Source of the DNA: Streptomyces spinoverrucosus
GTDB lineage: Bacteria > Actinomycetota > Actinomycetes > Streptomycetales > Streptomycetaceae
Direction of reading: 5' to 3'
DNA length: 64,000 nt
Assembly (NCBI RefSeq): GCF_006539505.1
Contig: NZ_BJND01000003.1
Coordinates: 1-64,000, forward strand
The notes below the pieces were generated by a model. It ran no database searches. It had not been told where the DNA came from and saw nothing but the letters and a program-made list of their open reading frames with translations. The translations under genes and the position numbers were made by a program. Below, one piece after another: positions 52,220 through 60,478 of the stretch (position 1 is its first letter; every line of letters starts with the position of its first letter).

Positions 52220-52534
52220 TTGGATTCCACCACAGCAGTGCTCGCTGTCGTCGCCGTGCTCGCGGCGCTCCTGCTCGCCGCGGCCGTGGGGCTGCTGGTA
52301 CGGCTGGTCCGGGCCCGGCGCGGACTGCGGCGGGCCGGGCTGCCGACCGGGCCACGCTGGGTGTTCTGGGGCGCCGTCCTGTATTTCGTACTGCCGACCG
52401 ACCTGTTGCCCGATCCGGTGTACCTCGACGACATCGGCGTACTGCTGCTCGCTCTGCGCACCCTGCGCGCCCCCCTTGCCGCCCGGGCTCCCCGTACCCC
52501 CGCCGAGGTCGGCAGGCCCGGCGAACCCGTCTGA
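52220..52534 (+). CDS. DUF1232/YkvA-like small membrane protein
   Basis: A 104-residue protein: an N-terminal helix (AVLAVVAVLAALLLAAAVGLL), a basic loop, then the hallmark LPTDLLPDPVYLDDIGVLLL that defines DUF1232/YkvA proteins. The function is unknown. GAGGAGG points to a TTG start at 52220; the longer GTG start at 52196 would place the hairpin inside the coding sequence. It lies immediately upstream of the RiPP locus, but there is no evidence it belongs to it. Confidence 0.75.
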   Translation: MDSTTAVLAVVAVLAALLLAAAVGLLVRLVRARRGLRRAGLPTGPRWVFWGAVLYFVLPTDLLPDPVYLDDIGVLLLALRTLRAPLAARAPRTPAEVGRPGEPV

Positions 52535-52847
52535 CGTTTCCGGACGGATCCCCGCACTCCGCACCTCACTCAAGGGCGCGGCCCGAGCCACACGCCCCCG
52601 CGACCGCCCCGATGCGCCCCACCGCCGCTCCGTGTGCGCGGCTCTCGACCCAACGACCAGTCAACCGACCGACTCTGTCGGCCGTCTCAGGTTCAGAGCG
52701 GCCAACTCGCCCGCGATCACGGAGCGTAAGGAAACCAACCACCCGTTCGATTCGTATAAGTCCATGGAAGCCCCGGACAACGAGCGGGAGATGCCACCAC
52801 ACGGCAGGCCGACGGCCTGACCGGGGCAGCACCGAGAGGGAGAGACG

Positions 52848-53039
52848 ATGCAACCGTTCGCGCTCAACTACGCACGCCCGGCGGCGGAGTTGGACGTCGC
52901 CACGCCGTACGCGTACGACCCCGGCCTGCAGTTGAACGTGCTGTTCGACGGGCGGATAGCCGCCACGGACCTCGCGCTGCTCAGAGAGCTGGCGACAACG
53001 ACCTCCACCGCCGGCTCGAAGACGCACTTCGACGACTGA
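52848..53039 (+). CDS. tgmA: ATP-grasp-modified RiPP precursor (graspetide-type) TgmA
   Basis: A 63-residue precursor peptide. The leader MQPFALNYARPAAELD and the following TPYAYDPGLQLNVLFDGR are the recognition features of the GRASP-targ family (TgmA). The C-terminal core TTTSTAGSKTHFDD (residues 50-63) supplies hydroxyl (T50-T52, S53, T54, S57, T59) and amine (K58) donors and the acceptors D62 and D63 for macrolactone or macrolactam links. AGGGAG lies 5 nt before ATG 52848. It sits 15 bp before the maturase gene. The 313-bp gap upstream (52535-52847) has only a weak promoter-like GGAAAC/TATAAG pair at 52730-52760. Confidence 0.9.
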   Translation: MQPFALNYARPAAELDVATPYAYDPGLQLNVLFDGRIAATDLALLRELATTTSTAGSKTHFDD

Positions 53040-53054
53040 CCCCGGGCCGTCGAC

Positions 53055-54038
53055 ATGACCGTACTGATCCTGACCAACGACGAGGACGTCACGGCGGACA
53101 TGGTGGTGGTCCACCTGCACGCGTCCGGGGTTCCGGTGGTCCGCCTCGATCCCGCCGATCTGATCGGCGGTGCCGCCCTGTCGGGCGAGTATGTGCACGG
53201 CGCGTTCCGCGGACACCTGTGGTCCGCGGGCCGCCTGGTGAGCATGGACGGACTGCGGTCCGTGTGGGTGCGCCGGCCCGGGGCTCCGGCCACGCGGGTG
53301 GCCGAGCCGTCCGCGTGGCTGACGGAGGAGTCCTCGCAGGCGCTGTACGGCATGCTGCGCAGCTCCGGCGCGCGCTGGATGAACCACCCGGACGCGGCCC
53401 GCCGGGCCCGGCACAAGCCGTGGCAGCTACGGCTGGCCCAGCGCTGCGGGCTGCCGGTGCCGGCCACGCTGATCACGACGTTCCCGCAGGCCGCGCGGGA
53501 CTTCGCCGAGCGCTTCCCCGACCTGGTGGTCAAACCGGTCTCGGGGGCGCACCCCCAGGAACCGCCGAGGGCGGTGCCGACCAGCCGGGTGGCACCGGAC
53601 GCCGACTTCGCCGCGGTCGCCTTCGGGCCGACGCTCCTGCAGCGGCGTATCGCCAAACGGGCCGACATCAGGCTCACCGTGGTCGGCGAGCGGCTGCTGG
53701 CCGCCCGCAAGCCGACCGCGCCCGACGCCGATCCCGAGGAGGTGGACGTCCGCTTCGCCGCGGACCGAACGCCGTGGCGGTGCACCGAGGTGCCGCCGAG
53801 GGTCGCCGAGGGCGTGCGGTCGTATCTGCGGGAGGCGGAACTGGCCTATGGCGCCTTCGACTTCGTCGAGGACGCCGATGGGACGTGGTGGTTCCTGGAG
53901 TGCAACCAGTCCGGGCAGTTCGGCTTCGTCGAGGCCGACACGGGTCAGCCGATCGCCCGGACCATCGCCGAGTGGCTGGCGAGACCCGCCGCCGAAAAGC
54001 AGCGGCGGGTCAATGGCACCACGACGACCGTGCCGTGA
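53055..54038 (+). CDS. tgmB: ATP-grasp RiPP maturase TgmB
   Basis: A 327-residue ATP-grasp ligase predicted to form ester or amide crosslinks in TgmA. The N-terminal domain (TVLILTNDEDVTADMVVVHL and VWVRRPGAPATR) binds the leader. The central ATP-binding lysine region is DLVVKPVSGAHPQ and QRRIAKRADIRLTVVG. The C-terminal metal site WWFLECNQSGQFGFVE holds the Glu-x-Asn pair near residues 282-284. Length matches the TIGR04187 (SAV_5884-type) maturases. It follows tgmA closely and probably shares its transcript. The third family gene, the tgmC methyltransferase, is not present nearby. Confidence 0.92.
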   Translation: MTVLILTNDEDVTADMVVVHLHASGVPVVRLDPADLIGGAALSGEYVHGAFRGHLWSAGRLVSMDGLRSVWVRRPGAPATRVAEPSAWLTEESSQALYGMLRSSGARWMNHPDAARRARHKPWQLRLAQRCGLPVPATLITTFPQAARDFAERFPDLVVKPVSGAHPQEPPRAVPTSRVAPDADFAAVAFGPTLLQRRIAKRADIRLTVVGERLLAARKPTAPDADPEEVDVRFAADRTPWRCTEVPPRVAEGVRSYLREAELAYGAFDFVEDADGTWWFLECNQSGQFGFVEADTGQPIARTIAEWLARPAAEKQRRVNGTTTTVP

Positions 54039-54062
54039 CGGCCATGGACCGCGCGGCGCTGG

Positions 54063-54305
54063 TCAGACGGCCAGCGACAGTCCGCTCTCCCCGTCCGGGT
54101 CGGTGGGGCGCTCGCCCATCAGCAAGGCGTCCGCCTTGGCGATCGCGTCATGGATGCTGGTCGTGCCCATCATCACGCACAGTGTGTAACTGACGTCCTC
54201 CAACTCCCGTGCAGTCGTCGACGTCTCACTCTCCGCCTGGGCGATGCGCAGCGATGCGTACCGGGTCAGCAGCTTCCTGACGACCTTCGGGTCCGGAACA
54301 AGCAC
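54063..54305 (-). CDS. DUF5133-like small protein
   Basis: An 80-residue helical protein beginning VPDPKVVRKLLTRYASLRIAQ with a later LEDVSYTLCVMMGTTSIHDAI, the pattern I recognise from DUF5133 proteins common in Streptomyces. Their role is unknown; they often lie near regulators or secondary-metabolism genes. GTG 54305 follows GAGGGG at 6 nt. It is convergent with tgmB and upstream on the minus strand of no other gene. Confidence 0.8.
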   Translation of the reverse strand: MLVPDPKVVRKLLTRYASLRIAQAESETSTTARELEDVSYTLCVMMGTTSIHDAIAKADALLMGERPTDPDGESGLSLAV

Positions 54306-54440
54306 GGGGCGCCCCTCTCTCGACTTTTGCGCACCGTATGCCCGAATGGAGCCGGACCATTCACCTCCTTGGGCCCGGGACACCCAATTGACGCAATACC
54401 GTTGCCTACCGGGACAGTCCCGCCGCCCGCCGTTCACCTC

Positions 54441-56210
54441 TCAGGCCACCTGGCCGCTGTGCAGCGCCGCGTAGGCTCCGCCCCGGCGCAGCAGCTCCTC
54501 GTGGCGGCCGATCTCCTGGATCCGGCCGTCGGCCATGACCACGATCCGGTCCGCGCCGCGCACGGTGGACAGCCGGTGCGCCACCACGAACGTGGTACGT
54601 CCCCGCAGCAGCCGGGCGAGCGCCTGCTGGACCAGGGCCTCGGAGCGGGTGTCCAGCGCGGAGGTCGCCTCGTCCAGGACGAGCACCTTGGGGTCGCGGA
54701 TCAGGGCGCGGGCGATGGCGAGGCGCTGCCGCTGCCCGCCGGACAACCGTGCCCCGCGCTCGCCGACCAGGGTGTCGAGCCCCTGCGGCAGCGCGTCGAC
54801 GAACTCCAGCGCGTTGGCGTCCCGCAGTGCCGCCCGGACCGTCTCCTCGTCGGCGTCGTCCATGCCGTAGGCGACGTTCTCCCGGACCGTCCCGTCGAAC
54901 AGGATCGACTCCTGCGGCACCACCGACACGAACCGCCGGTAGGTGCGCAGGTCGAGGGTGGCCATATCGGTGCCGTCGAGCAGCAGCCGGCCCGAGGTGG
55001 GGCGGATGAAGCCGATGACGAGGTTGAGCACCGTGGACTTGCCCGCGCCGGACGCGCCGACCAGGGCGATGGTCTCGCCGGGCCGGACGGAGAGGGTGAA
55101 GTCGCGGACCGCCGCCCGGCCGCCGTCCTCGTACGCGTGGCACACGTTCTGGAAGGTGACGTGCCCGCGCAGTTCGGTGAGCTCGGCCTTGCCTTCGTTG
55201 TCCTCCAGTTCGGGCGCCTGGAGCACCTCACCGACCGAGCGGACCGATTCGAGGCCCTTGGTGATGACCGGGGCGAGGCCGGCGAGGGTGGTGGTGGAGT
55301 TGGTGAGGGTGGTCAGGAAGGCGCTGAGCATGACGACGTCGCCCGCGGTGACGCCCCAGACGTCGTAGTACGAGATCAGCGCGGCGCCCGCGAGGACGAG
55401 GACGCCGATCACATTGAGGACCACCCAGGCGAGCGAGCCGAACCGGCCGTTGACCAGGTCGAGGCGCATCCCGGAGGTGAGCAGGCGGCGCAGGGTGCCG
55501 TCCATGCGGTGCAGCGCCTTGCCCTCCAGACCGTGCGCGCGGGTCACCGGGATGAGCCGGGTCATCTCCGTGACCCGCGACGACAGGGTCTCGACCTCGT
55601 GCCGGAAGTGCTCGTTGTGGGTGCGCAGCCGGGCCCGGAGCCGGGCCACGAGGAGCGCGGCGGCGGGGACGACGACGAGGAAGACGGGGAGGAACTCCGG
55701 GGTGCGGACGGCGATGATGATCAGTCCGCCGGTGAGGACGGTGAGCGCGCCGAGTCCGTTCTCTGCGGTCTGCTGCACCATCTGCTCGACCGTCTCGACG
55801 TCGCGTACCACCTTGGCCTGCAGGACACCGGCGCTGACCCGGGAGTGGTATCCGATCGACAGCTGCTGCATTCGGGTGCACAGCGCGGAGCGCAGGGCGG
55901 TGCCCATGCGGCGCACGCTGCCGTAAAGGAGGCGGACGTAGAGGACGTGCAGGGGGTAGTTGATCACCAGGATGAACATGATGATCCCGGTGCTCGTCCA
56001 GAGCCTGCTGATCGGCCCGTGCTGGACGACGGTGTCGATGATGGACGCGGTGATCAGCGGCAGCAGCCAGATCGGGCTGTGCTTGACGGTGAAGACGCCG
56101 ACGGCGGCGGCGAGCCGCCGGCGGTCGGCGTGGAACAGGTAGGCGAGGGTGCGTATCGGGTGTTCGCCCCGGTAGCGATGGTCGAGCGGTTGCTCCATCG
56201 ACGACGCCAT
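54441..56210 (-). CDS. ABC-type exporter (fused permease and ATPase)
   Basis: A 589-residue half-transporter. Six helices in residues about 30-320 form the type-IV exporter domain. The ATPase has Walker A LVGASGAGKST, Q-loop VVPQESILFD, signature LSGGQRQRLAIARALI, Walker B KVLVLDEATS, and the H-loop in VVAHRLSTVR. There is no C39 peptidase domain. ATG 56210 has GAGAGG upstream; ATG 56198 is also possible. It works as a homodimer. Its position next to tgmAB makes it a candidate exporter of the modified peptide, but it is on the opposite strand, so this is only an inference. Confidence 0.92.
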   Translation of the reverse strand: MASSMEQPLDHRYRGEHPIRTLAYLFHADRRRLAAAVGVFTVKHSPIWLLPLITASIIDTVVQHGPISRLWTSTGIIMFILVINYPLHVLYVRLLYGSVRRMGTALRSALCTRMQQLSIGYHSRVSAGVLQAKVVRDVETVEQMVQQTAENGLGALTVLTGGLIIIAVRTPEFLPVFLVVVPAAALLVARLRARLRTHNEHFRHEVETLSSRVTEMTRLIPVTRAHGLEGKALHRMDGTLRRLLTSGMRLDLVNGRFGSLAWVVLNVIGVLVLAGAALISYYDVWGVTAGDVVMLSAFLTTLTNSTTTLAGLAPVITKGLESVRSVGEVLQAPELEDNEGKAELTELRGHVTFQNVCHAYEDGGRAAVRDFTLSVRPGETIALVGASGAGKSTVLNLVIGFIRPTSGRLLLDGTDMATLDLRTYRRFVSVVPQESILFDGTVRENVAYGMDDADEETVRAALRDANALEFVDALPQGLDTLVGERGARLSGGQRQRLAIARALIRDPKVLVLDEATSALDTRSEALVQQALARLLRGRTTFVVAHRLSTVRGADRIVVMADGRIQEIGRHEELLRRGGAYAALHSGQVA

Positions 56211-56261
56211 CCGCGGTGGTCCTCTCCGTTGGCCGAGTGGGTGCGGTGAGCGCAAGCGCGC

Positions 56262-56272
56262 GAAAGCGCTTA
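56262..56272. promoter_or_regulatory. LacI-type operator upstream of ABC exporter
   Basis: GAAAGCGCTTA contains the AAGCGCTT palindrome (56264-56271), about 52 bp before the exporter start. It shares its core with the site at 5641-5652. Confidence 0.5.
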
Positions 56273-56351
56273 CTCCCCTCGTTCGGCCAGGGGTATACCA
56301 GGGCGCGGGTGGAATGTGGGGGGCGTCCGGAGCGTGAGACCCGGTTGAGGG

Positions 56352-56972
56352 CTACTCGCCGAGAGAACGGGCGAGTTCGGTGGACGCGTGGGCGATCTCC
56401 GCGTCCTCCTCGGCCATCAGCTGCCGCAGGGCAGCCCTGCGGGCATGGACCGCGCGACGGGCGGCGCGCTCCCAGACCACGTGGTTCTCACGGTGGTTGA
56501 GCAGCTTGGGGTAGGCCGACGCGGTGTGCTCCCACTGGCGGGCGTCGGCGATGTTCTTGAGCAGCTGGATGATCCGGGCTCGGCAGGTCACCTGGGGAAG
56601 CTGGGCGAGCTCCCACAGGAACGGCACGGTCGCGGCCGTGGCCTGTTCCACCACGAAGCCGTACTGGCAGATGCGGTCCCGCAGTTCGTGCAGCGCGCCG
56701 CTCGCGGCCTCGGGGCCGCCCCACGCGATGGTGTTGAGCAGCAGGGGGATCGCGGCCGCGGACCCGGTCGAGTCCTGGATCTCCCGCCACGGCACCTCGC
56801 CCAGCGCCCGGAGCGGCGTCGCTGGGCCGCTCGGGCGCGTCTCACGGTCGGTGCGCTCGGTGCTCGGCTGCTGGGTCGAAGCGGTGCGCATGGCGTCGGG
56901 CCTTTCCGCGGCAGTCATGTCGGACGGGGAGACAGGTACGCCGACCTGCTCTTTTCCCTGATGCAGCGTCAT
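56352..56972 (-). CDS. HEAT-like repeat protein of unknown function
   Basis: A 206-residue protein with a disordered, polar N-terminus to about residue 60 and then helical repeats (IPLLLNTIAWGGPEAASGAL, VVEQATAATVPFLWELAQL, RARIIQLLKNIADARQW, YPKLLNHRENHVVWERAA). The pattern resembles HEAT repeats and is familiar from Streptomyces proteins without assigned roles. A near-consensus promoter (TTGCAC, 18 nt, GATAAT) lies about 35 bp upstream of ATG 56972, which supports this start over the inner ATG at 56891. The promoter overlaps the palindrome and repeats shared with the DUF397 gene. Confidence 0.78.
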   Translation of the reverse strand: MTLHQGKEQVGVPVSPSDMTAAERPDAMRTASTQQPSTERTDRETRPSGPATPLRALGEVPWREIQDSTGSAAAIPLLLNTIAWGGPEAASGALHELRDRICQYGFVVEQATAATVPFLWELAQLPQVTCRARIIQLLKNIADARQWEHTASAYPKLLNHRENHVVWERAARRAVHARRAALRQLMAEEDAEIAHASTELARSLGE

Positions 56973-57007
56973 GATCGGGCGTCTTCCGGTGGGTTGACGC
57001 CAGGGCT

Positions 57008-57037
57008 ATTATCCACGCCGTCAGCGCCCGCGTGCAA
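57008..57037 (-). promoter_or_regulatory. Housekeeping-type promoter for the HEAT-like gene
   Basis: On the minus strand, -35 TTGCAC (57037-57032), an 18-nt spacer and -10 GATAAT (57013-57008) match the HrdB consensus well. The -35 lies inside a palindrome that could block polymerase. Confidence 0.65.
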
Positions 57038-57060
57038 TTGCACGAGAAATTGCGCGAGAA
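57031..57060. promoter_or_regulatory. Palindrome and 12-bp tandem repeat, probable XRE-regulator operator
   Basis: CGTGCAATTGCACG (57031-57044) is a perfect 14-bp palindrome. ATTGCACGAGAA (57037-57048) is followed directly by ATTGCGCGAGAA (57049-57060), a one-mismatch repeat. The element lies between divergent promoters of the HEAT-like and DUF397 genes and close to the XRE regulator at 57437. Confidence 0.65.
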
Positions 57061-57101
57061 TCGGGTAGGGAACTCAGCACCGTGAACTGAGGGAGGTCGC
57101 G

Positions 57102-57332
57102 ATGCCAGTGATGCCGAACGGAGTGCGGGCGAGTGCGCTGGACGCCCGCTGGATCAAGAGCCGGCACAGCAACGCCGAGGGCAACTGCGTCGAGGTCGCA
57201 GCGCTGGTGGACGGGGGCATCGCGCTGCGCAACTCCCGCGATCCGGACGGGCCGGCGCTGGTGTACACGGCGGCCGAGGTGGCGGCCTTTCTGGCCGGGG
57301 CGAAGGACGGCGAGTTCGACCATCTGCTGTGA
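57102..57332 (+). CDS. DUF397 protein
   Basis: A 76-residue DUF397 protein with the family signature WIKSRHSNAEGNCVEVA, followed by VALRNSRDPDGPAL-like text (here GIALRNSRDPDGPALVYT) and AEVAAFLAGAKDGEFDHLL. In Streptomyces these small proteins pair with WhiJ-like XRE regulators and may antagonise them, as in the Scr1-Scr2 system. A clear GGGAGG precedes ATG 57102. Here it comes before the regulator gene, the reverse of the more usual order. Confidence 0.92.
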   Translation: MPVMPNGVRASALDARWIKSRHSNAEGNCVEVAALVDGGIALRNSRDPDGPALVYTAAEVAAFLAGAKDGEFDHLL

Positions 57333-57436
57333 ACGGCGCCCGCTGTGGTCTCCGCCTGCGGTGAAGCTCCGCCTGCTGCGGATCGGTGAAGTGCGGTAGC
57401 GTGGTAGGTACTTCTGCCGGTCCGCAGGGAGCCAGG

Positions 57437-58357
57437 ATGTCCGCCGAGTCACAGCGCATCTCCCGCCTCCGACCCTATCTCGATCGGGCGGAGCCCGCCC
57501 CGACTCTGCTGAAGATGCTCGTCGGCGTGCAGTTGGCGGGCTTCCGGGAGGACGCCGGGTTCGCCCAGGACCAGGCGGCGCGCGCCCTGGGGTTCAGCCC
57601 GGCGAAGCTGTCGCGCATCGAGTCGGGCAAGGGCCGCAGGCCACCGACCGAGGCCGATGTCCAGGCGCTGCTGAAGCTGTACGGCGCGGACGAGTACGAG
57701 GCGTCGGTGCTGCTCCAGTTGCTGCGACGGGCCGGGGAGCCCGGCTGGTGGCAGCGGTACGACAAGCGGCTGATGCCCGAGTGGTTCGACCGGCTGGTGG
57801 GCTTGCAGGAGGCGGCCGCCTCGATCCGTACCTTCGAGATCCAGTACGTGCCCGGACTGCTCCAGACCCCGGACTACGCGCGGGCGGTCGTGGAACGCGG
57901 GTTGCCGGTCGCGTCGTCGCACGAGGTACGGCGCCGGGTCGAACTGCGCGCCCGGCGCACCGAGTTGCTGCTGCGCCCGGCCGCGCCCCAGGTGTGGGTG
58001 ATCATCGACGAGTCCGTGCTGCTGCGGGTGCTGGGGAGCCGGGCGGTGATGCGCGAGCAGCTCGCGCATCTGATCGAGATGGCCCAGCGGCCCCATGTCA
58101 GCGTGCAGATCGTGCCGTTGGACGTGAGCAACGCGTCGGCACCGTCCATCCCGATCACCTATCTCCGGTTCGACGGCCTCGATCTGCCGGACGTCGTCTA
58201 CCTGGAGCACATCAGGAGCGCGAACTTCCTGGAGGACCGGGACGAGACGGAGGAGTACCGGATCGCCCTGGACCGGCTGGCGGACGAGGCGCTCACACCG
58301 CGCGAGTCGCTGGCGCTGCTGCGGGAGACGATGGAGCGGCGCTACCCGGAGGGGTGA
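57437..58357 (+). CDS. XRE-family regulator with DUF5753 (WhiJ-like)
   Basis: A 306-residue regulator. An N-terminal helix-turn-helix (QLAGFREDAGFAQDQAARAL, SPAKLSRIESGKGRRPPTE) is followed by the DUF5753 domain (WFDRLVGLQEAAASIRTFEI, YVPGLLQTPDYARAVVERGL and VQIVPLDVSNASAPSIPITY). Its probable partner is the DUF397 protein upstream. A TAGCGT -10-like box lies at 57397 and AGGGAG precedes ATG 57437. It likely binds the palindromic/tandem element at 57031-57060. Confidence 0.93.
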   Translation: MSAESQRISRLRPYLDRAEPAPTLLKMLVGVQLAGFREDAGFAQDQAARALGFSPAKLSRIESGKGRRPPTEADVQALLKLYGADEYEASVLLQLLRRAGEPGWWQRYDKRLMPEWFDRLVGLQEAAASIRTFEIQYVPGLLQTPDYARAVVERGLPVASSHEVRRRVELRARRTELLLRPAAPQVWVIIDESVLLRVLGSRAVMREQLAHLIEMAQRPHVSVQIVPLDVSNASAPSIPITYLRFDGLDLPDVVYLEHIRSANFLEDRDETEEYRIALDRLADEALTPRESLALLRETMERRYPEG

Positions 58358-58372
58358 TCTCCGGGGTCGTGA

Positions 58373-59197
58373 CTACGTGAGGGGGATACGGCCCACGCCG
58401 CCGAACTCGATCCACTCATGGGTGAGCTGACGGGGCACCACCTCGTTGTCCGGCCGCCAGGTGGACACCTCCACGAGGCCCGGTTCGAGAATCTTCAGAC
58501 CCTCGAAGAGTTCGGCGACGTCCTTCTCCTGGCGGACCCGGCCCCAGTGTCCCTGCGTCACCTGGTCCATGAAGTTGGTGACGAAGTCACGGACCTCGGG
58601 GTCCTCGCTGACCAGCTGGCACATCACCAGGAAGCTGCCGGGCGCCAGCCGTTCGCTCACGCGCCGGACCACGGCCTGCGGGCCGTCGGTGTCGCTGTCC
58701 GGGATGCAGTGGAAGACCGAGTTGAACAGCACGGCCACCGGCTGGGAGAAGTCGATCAGGCGCTCGGTGTCGGGGTGGGCGAAGATCGCGTCCGTCTCCC
58801 GCATGTCGGCGTGGATCACGCAGGTGCGCTCGTCCTGCTCCAGCAGCGCGCGGCCGTGCACCAGCACCATGGGGTCGTTGTCGACGTAGACGACGTGCGC
58901 GGTGGGGTCGTGGTGCTGGGCGACCTGGTGGACGTTGTCCTGGGTGGGCAGGCCGGAGCCGTGGTCGAGGAACTGGCGGATGCCGTACTCGGCCGCGAGG
59001 GTGCGTACGACGCGCTGCAGGAAGCGACGGTTGTTCACGGCCAGTCGGCGGGTGCTGGGGACGACCTTGTCGAGCTCGTCGCAGGCCGCGCGGTCCGCGG
59101 CGTAGTTGTCCTTGCCGCCGAGGTAGTAGTCGTACATCCGGGCGGCCGTCGGGACGTTGGCGTCGATCTCCTTGGACAGCGGCTTGTCGGTGTTCAT
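58373..59197 (-). CDS. PF04672-type SAM-dependent methyltransferase
   Basis: A 274-residue protein of the Streptomyces-expanded PF04672 group. It starts VPTAARMYDYYLGGKDNYAAD, the hallmark motif, and has RQFLDHGSGLPTQDNVHQVA as its SAM pocket with VVYVDNDPMVLVHGRALL after. Substrates are unknown for nearly the whole family. AGGGGGATCG precedes ATG 59197. It is convergent with the XRE regulator; such methyltransferases are often found beside XRE/DUF397 genes. Confidence 0.9.
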   Translation of the reverse strand: MNTDKPLSKEIDANVPTAARMYDYYLGGKDNYAADRAACDELDKVVPSTRRLAVNNRRFLQRVVRTLAAEYGIRQFLDHGSGLPTQDNVHQVAQHHDPTAHVVYVDNDPMVLVHGRALLEQDERTCVIHADMRETDAIFAHPDTERLIDFSQPVAVLFNSVFHCIPDSDTDGPQAVVRRVSERLAPGSFLVMCQLVSEDPEVRDFVTNFMDQVTQGHWGRVRQEKDVAELFEGLKILEPGLVEVSTWRPDNEVVPRQLTHEWIEFGGVGRIPLT

Positions 59198-59482
59198 CGA
59201 TCCCCCTGTTCGCGTCGAGCGCCAACTCGACTGGCCTGACAGGGAGTACATCCTAGGGATGCGGGGATGGCCGGTGCCAGTCCATGAGCGAAACCGGTGT
59301 GCTGCGGGCCACAGGCGCAGCTCGGGCTCGCCGGAGCGGAACGCCGGGGACGACGCGCCCGCGCACCTGCCCGCCCACGTCAGCACGCGGTACCCCTTTC
59401 CCCCATCCGTGTGACACGCTCACCTCGACCGGCAGCATCCGCGCTGGTCCTCGCAAGGTTCCGCACGTGGGAGAGGCGACGC

Positions 59483-60373
59483 ATGCGTATCGGACTGCTC
59501 GGCACCGGCCCCTGGGCGCAGATGGTGCACGCCCCCGTCCTGAGCGGGCACGACGAGCTGGACTTCGTCGGTGTGTGGGGGCGCCGTCCGGCCGCCGCCA
59601 AGGAGCTGGCGGACCGTCATGGCACGCGAGCCTACGACGACGTGGACGCCCTGCTCGGAGACGTCGACGCGGTGGCGGTCGCGCTGCCCCCGGCGGTGCA
59701 GGCGGACCTCGCGGTGCGGGCCGCGCGGGCGGAGTGCCATCTGCTGCTCGACAAGCCCCTCGCGCCGACGGTCGCCGAAGGGCAGGCCGTGGCCGAGGCC
59801 GCGCGCCGGGCCGGTGTCGCCTCGGTCGTCTTCTTCACCGCCCGCTTCCAGACCGAGCCCGAGGCCTGGATCAGCGAGAAGGCGGGCAGCGACGGCTGGT
59901 TCGTCGGGCGCGCCCAGTGGCTGGGCGCGGTGTTCACCAGCGGCGACAGCCCGTTCGCCGCCTCACCGTGGCGGCGGGAGAAGGGTGCCCTGTGGGACGT
60001 GGGTCCGCACGCCCTGTCCGTACTGCTGCCGGTGCTCGGGGACGTGACCGGTGTGCCGGCGGCGGCGCACGGTCCGCAGGACACCGTGCACGCCGTCCTC
60101 GACCATGTCTCCGGCGCCTCCAGCACCCTGACCCTCAGCCTCACCGCCCCGCCCGCGGCGGCGGGCGCCACCGTCGAACTGAGGGGCGCGACCGGGGTGA
60201 CGTCCCTCCCGGAGAGCTCCGAGGGCGCGCTGCCCGCCTTCTCCCGGGCGGCCGACGCGCTGCTCACCGCCGCCCGCACCGGGCGGCCGCACGCGTGCGA
60301 CGCGGCGTTCGGGCTGCGGGTCACCGAGATCCTGGCGGCGGTGCAGGACGTGCTCGACCGGCCCGGCGCCTGA
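59483..60373 (+). CDS. Gfo/Idh/MocA-family oxidoreductase
   Basis: A compact 296-residue dehydrogenase. The Rossmann start is IGLLGTGPWAQMVHAPVL, and the EKP motif is replaced by LLLDKPLAPTVAEG, where the catalytic lysine is kept but the preceding residue is Asp. A shortened C-terminal domain (GALWDVGPHALSVLLPVLGD) holds the usual His. GAGAGG precedes ATG 59483. The substrate is unknown. It is unrelated in neighbourhood to the longer Gfo/Idh enzyme at 4256 and ends at a strong hairpin. Confidence 0.88.
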   Translation: MRIGLLGTGPWAQMVHAPVLSGHDELDFVGVWGRRPAAAKELADRHGTRAYDDVDALLGDVDAVAVALPPAVQADLAVRAARAECHLLLDKPLAPTVAEGQAVAEAARRAGVASVVFFTARFQTEPEAWISEKAGSDGWFVGRAQWLGAVFTSGDSPFAASPWRREKGALWDVGPHALSVLLPVLGDVTGVPAAAHGPQDTVHAVLDHVSGASSTLTLSLTAPPAAAGATVELRGATGVTSLPESSEGALPAFSRAADALLTAARTGRPHACDAAFGLRVTEILAAVQDVLDRPGA

Positions 60374-60393
60374 GCCGCGCTCGGCGTGACAGT

Positions 60394-60431
60394 GCGGGGG
60401 CACGGACCGGACGTCCGTTCCGTGCCCCCGC
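60394..60431. terminator. Bidirectional hairpin terminator
   Basis: GCGGGGGCACGGA and its perfect complement TCCGTGCCCCCGC (13 bp) flank a 12-nt loop containing GGACGTCC, between convergent genes. Confidence 0.8.
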
Positions 60432-60478
60432 GCCAAGGGCTTCTCGGGCCGCGGCCCGCTCTGCTCGGGGCTCACGCC

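Noticed and set aside
54441..56210. Lantibiotic-type exporter with protease domain
   Set aside because: The protein begins directly with the membrane domain; no C39 cysteine peptidase precedes it.
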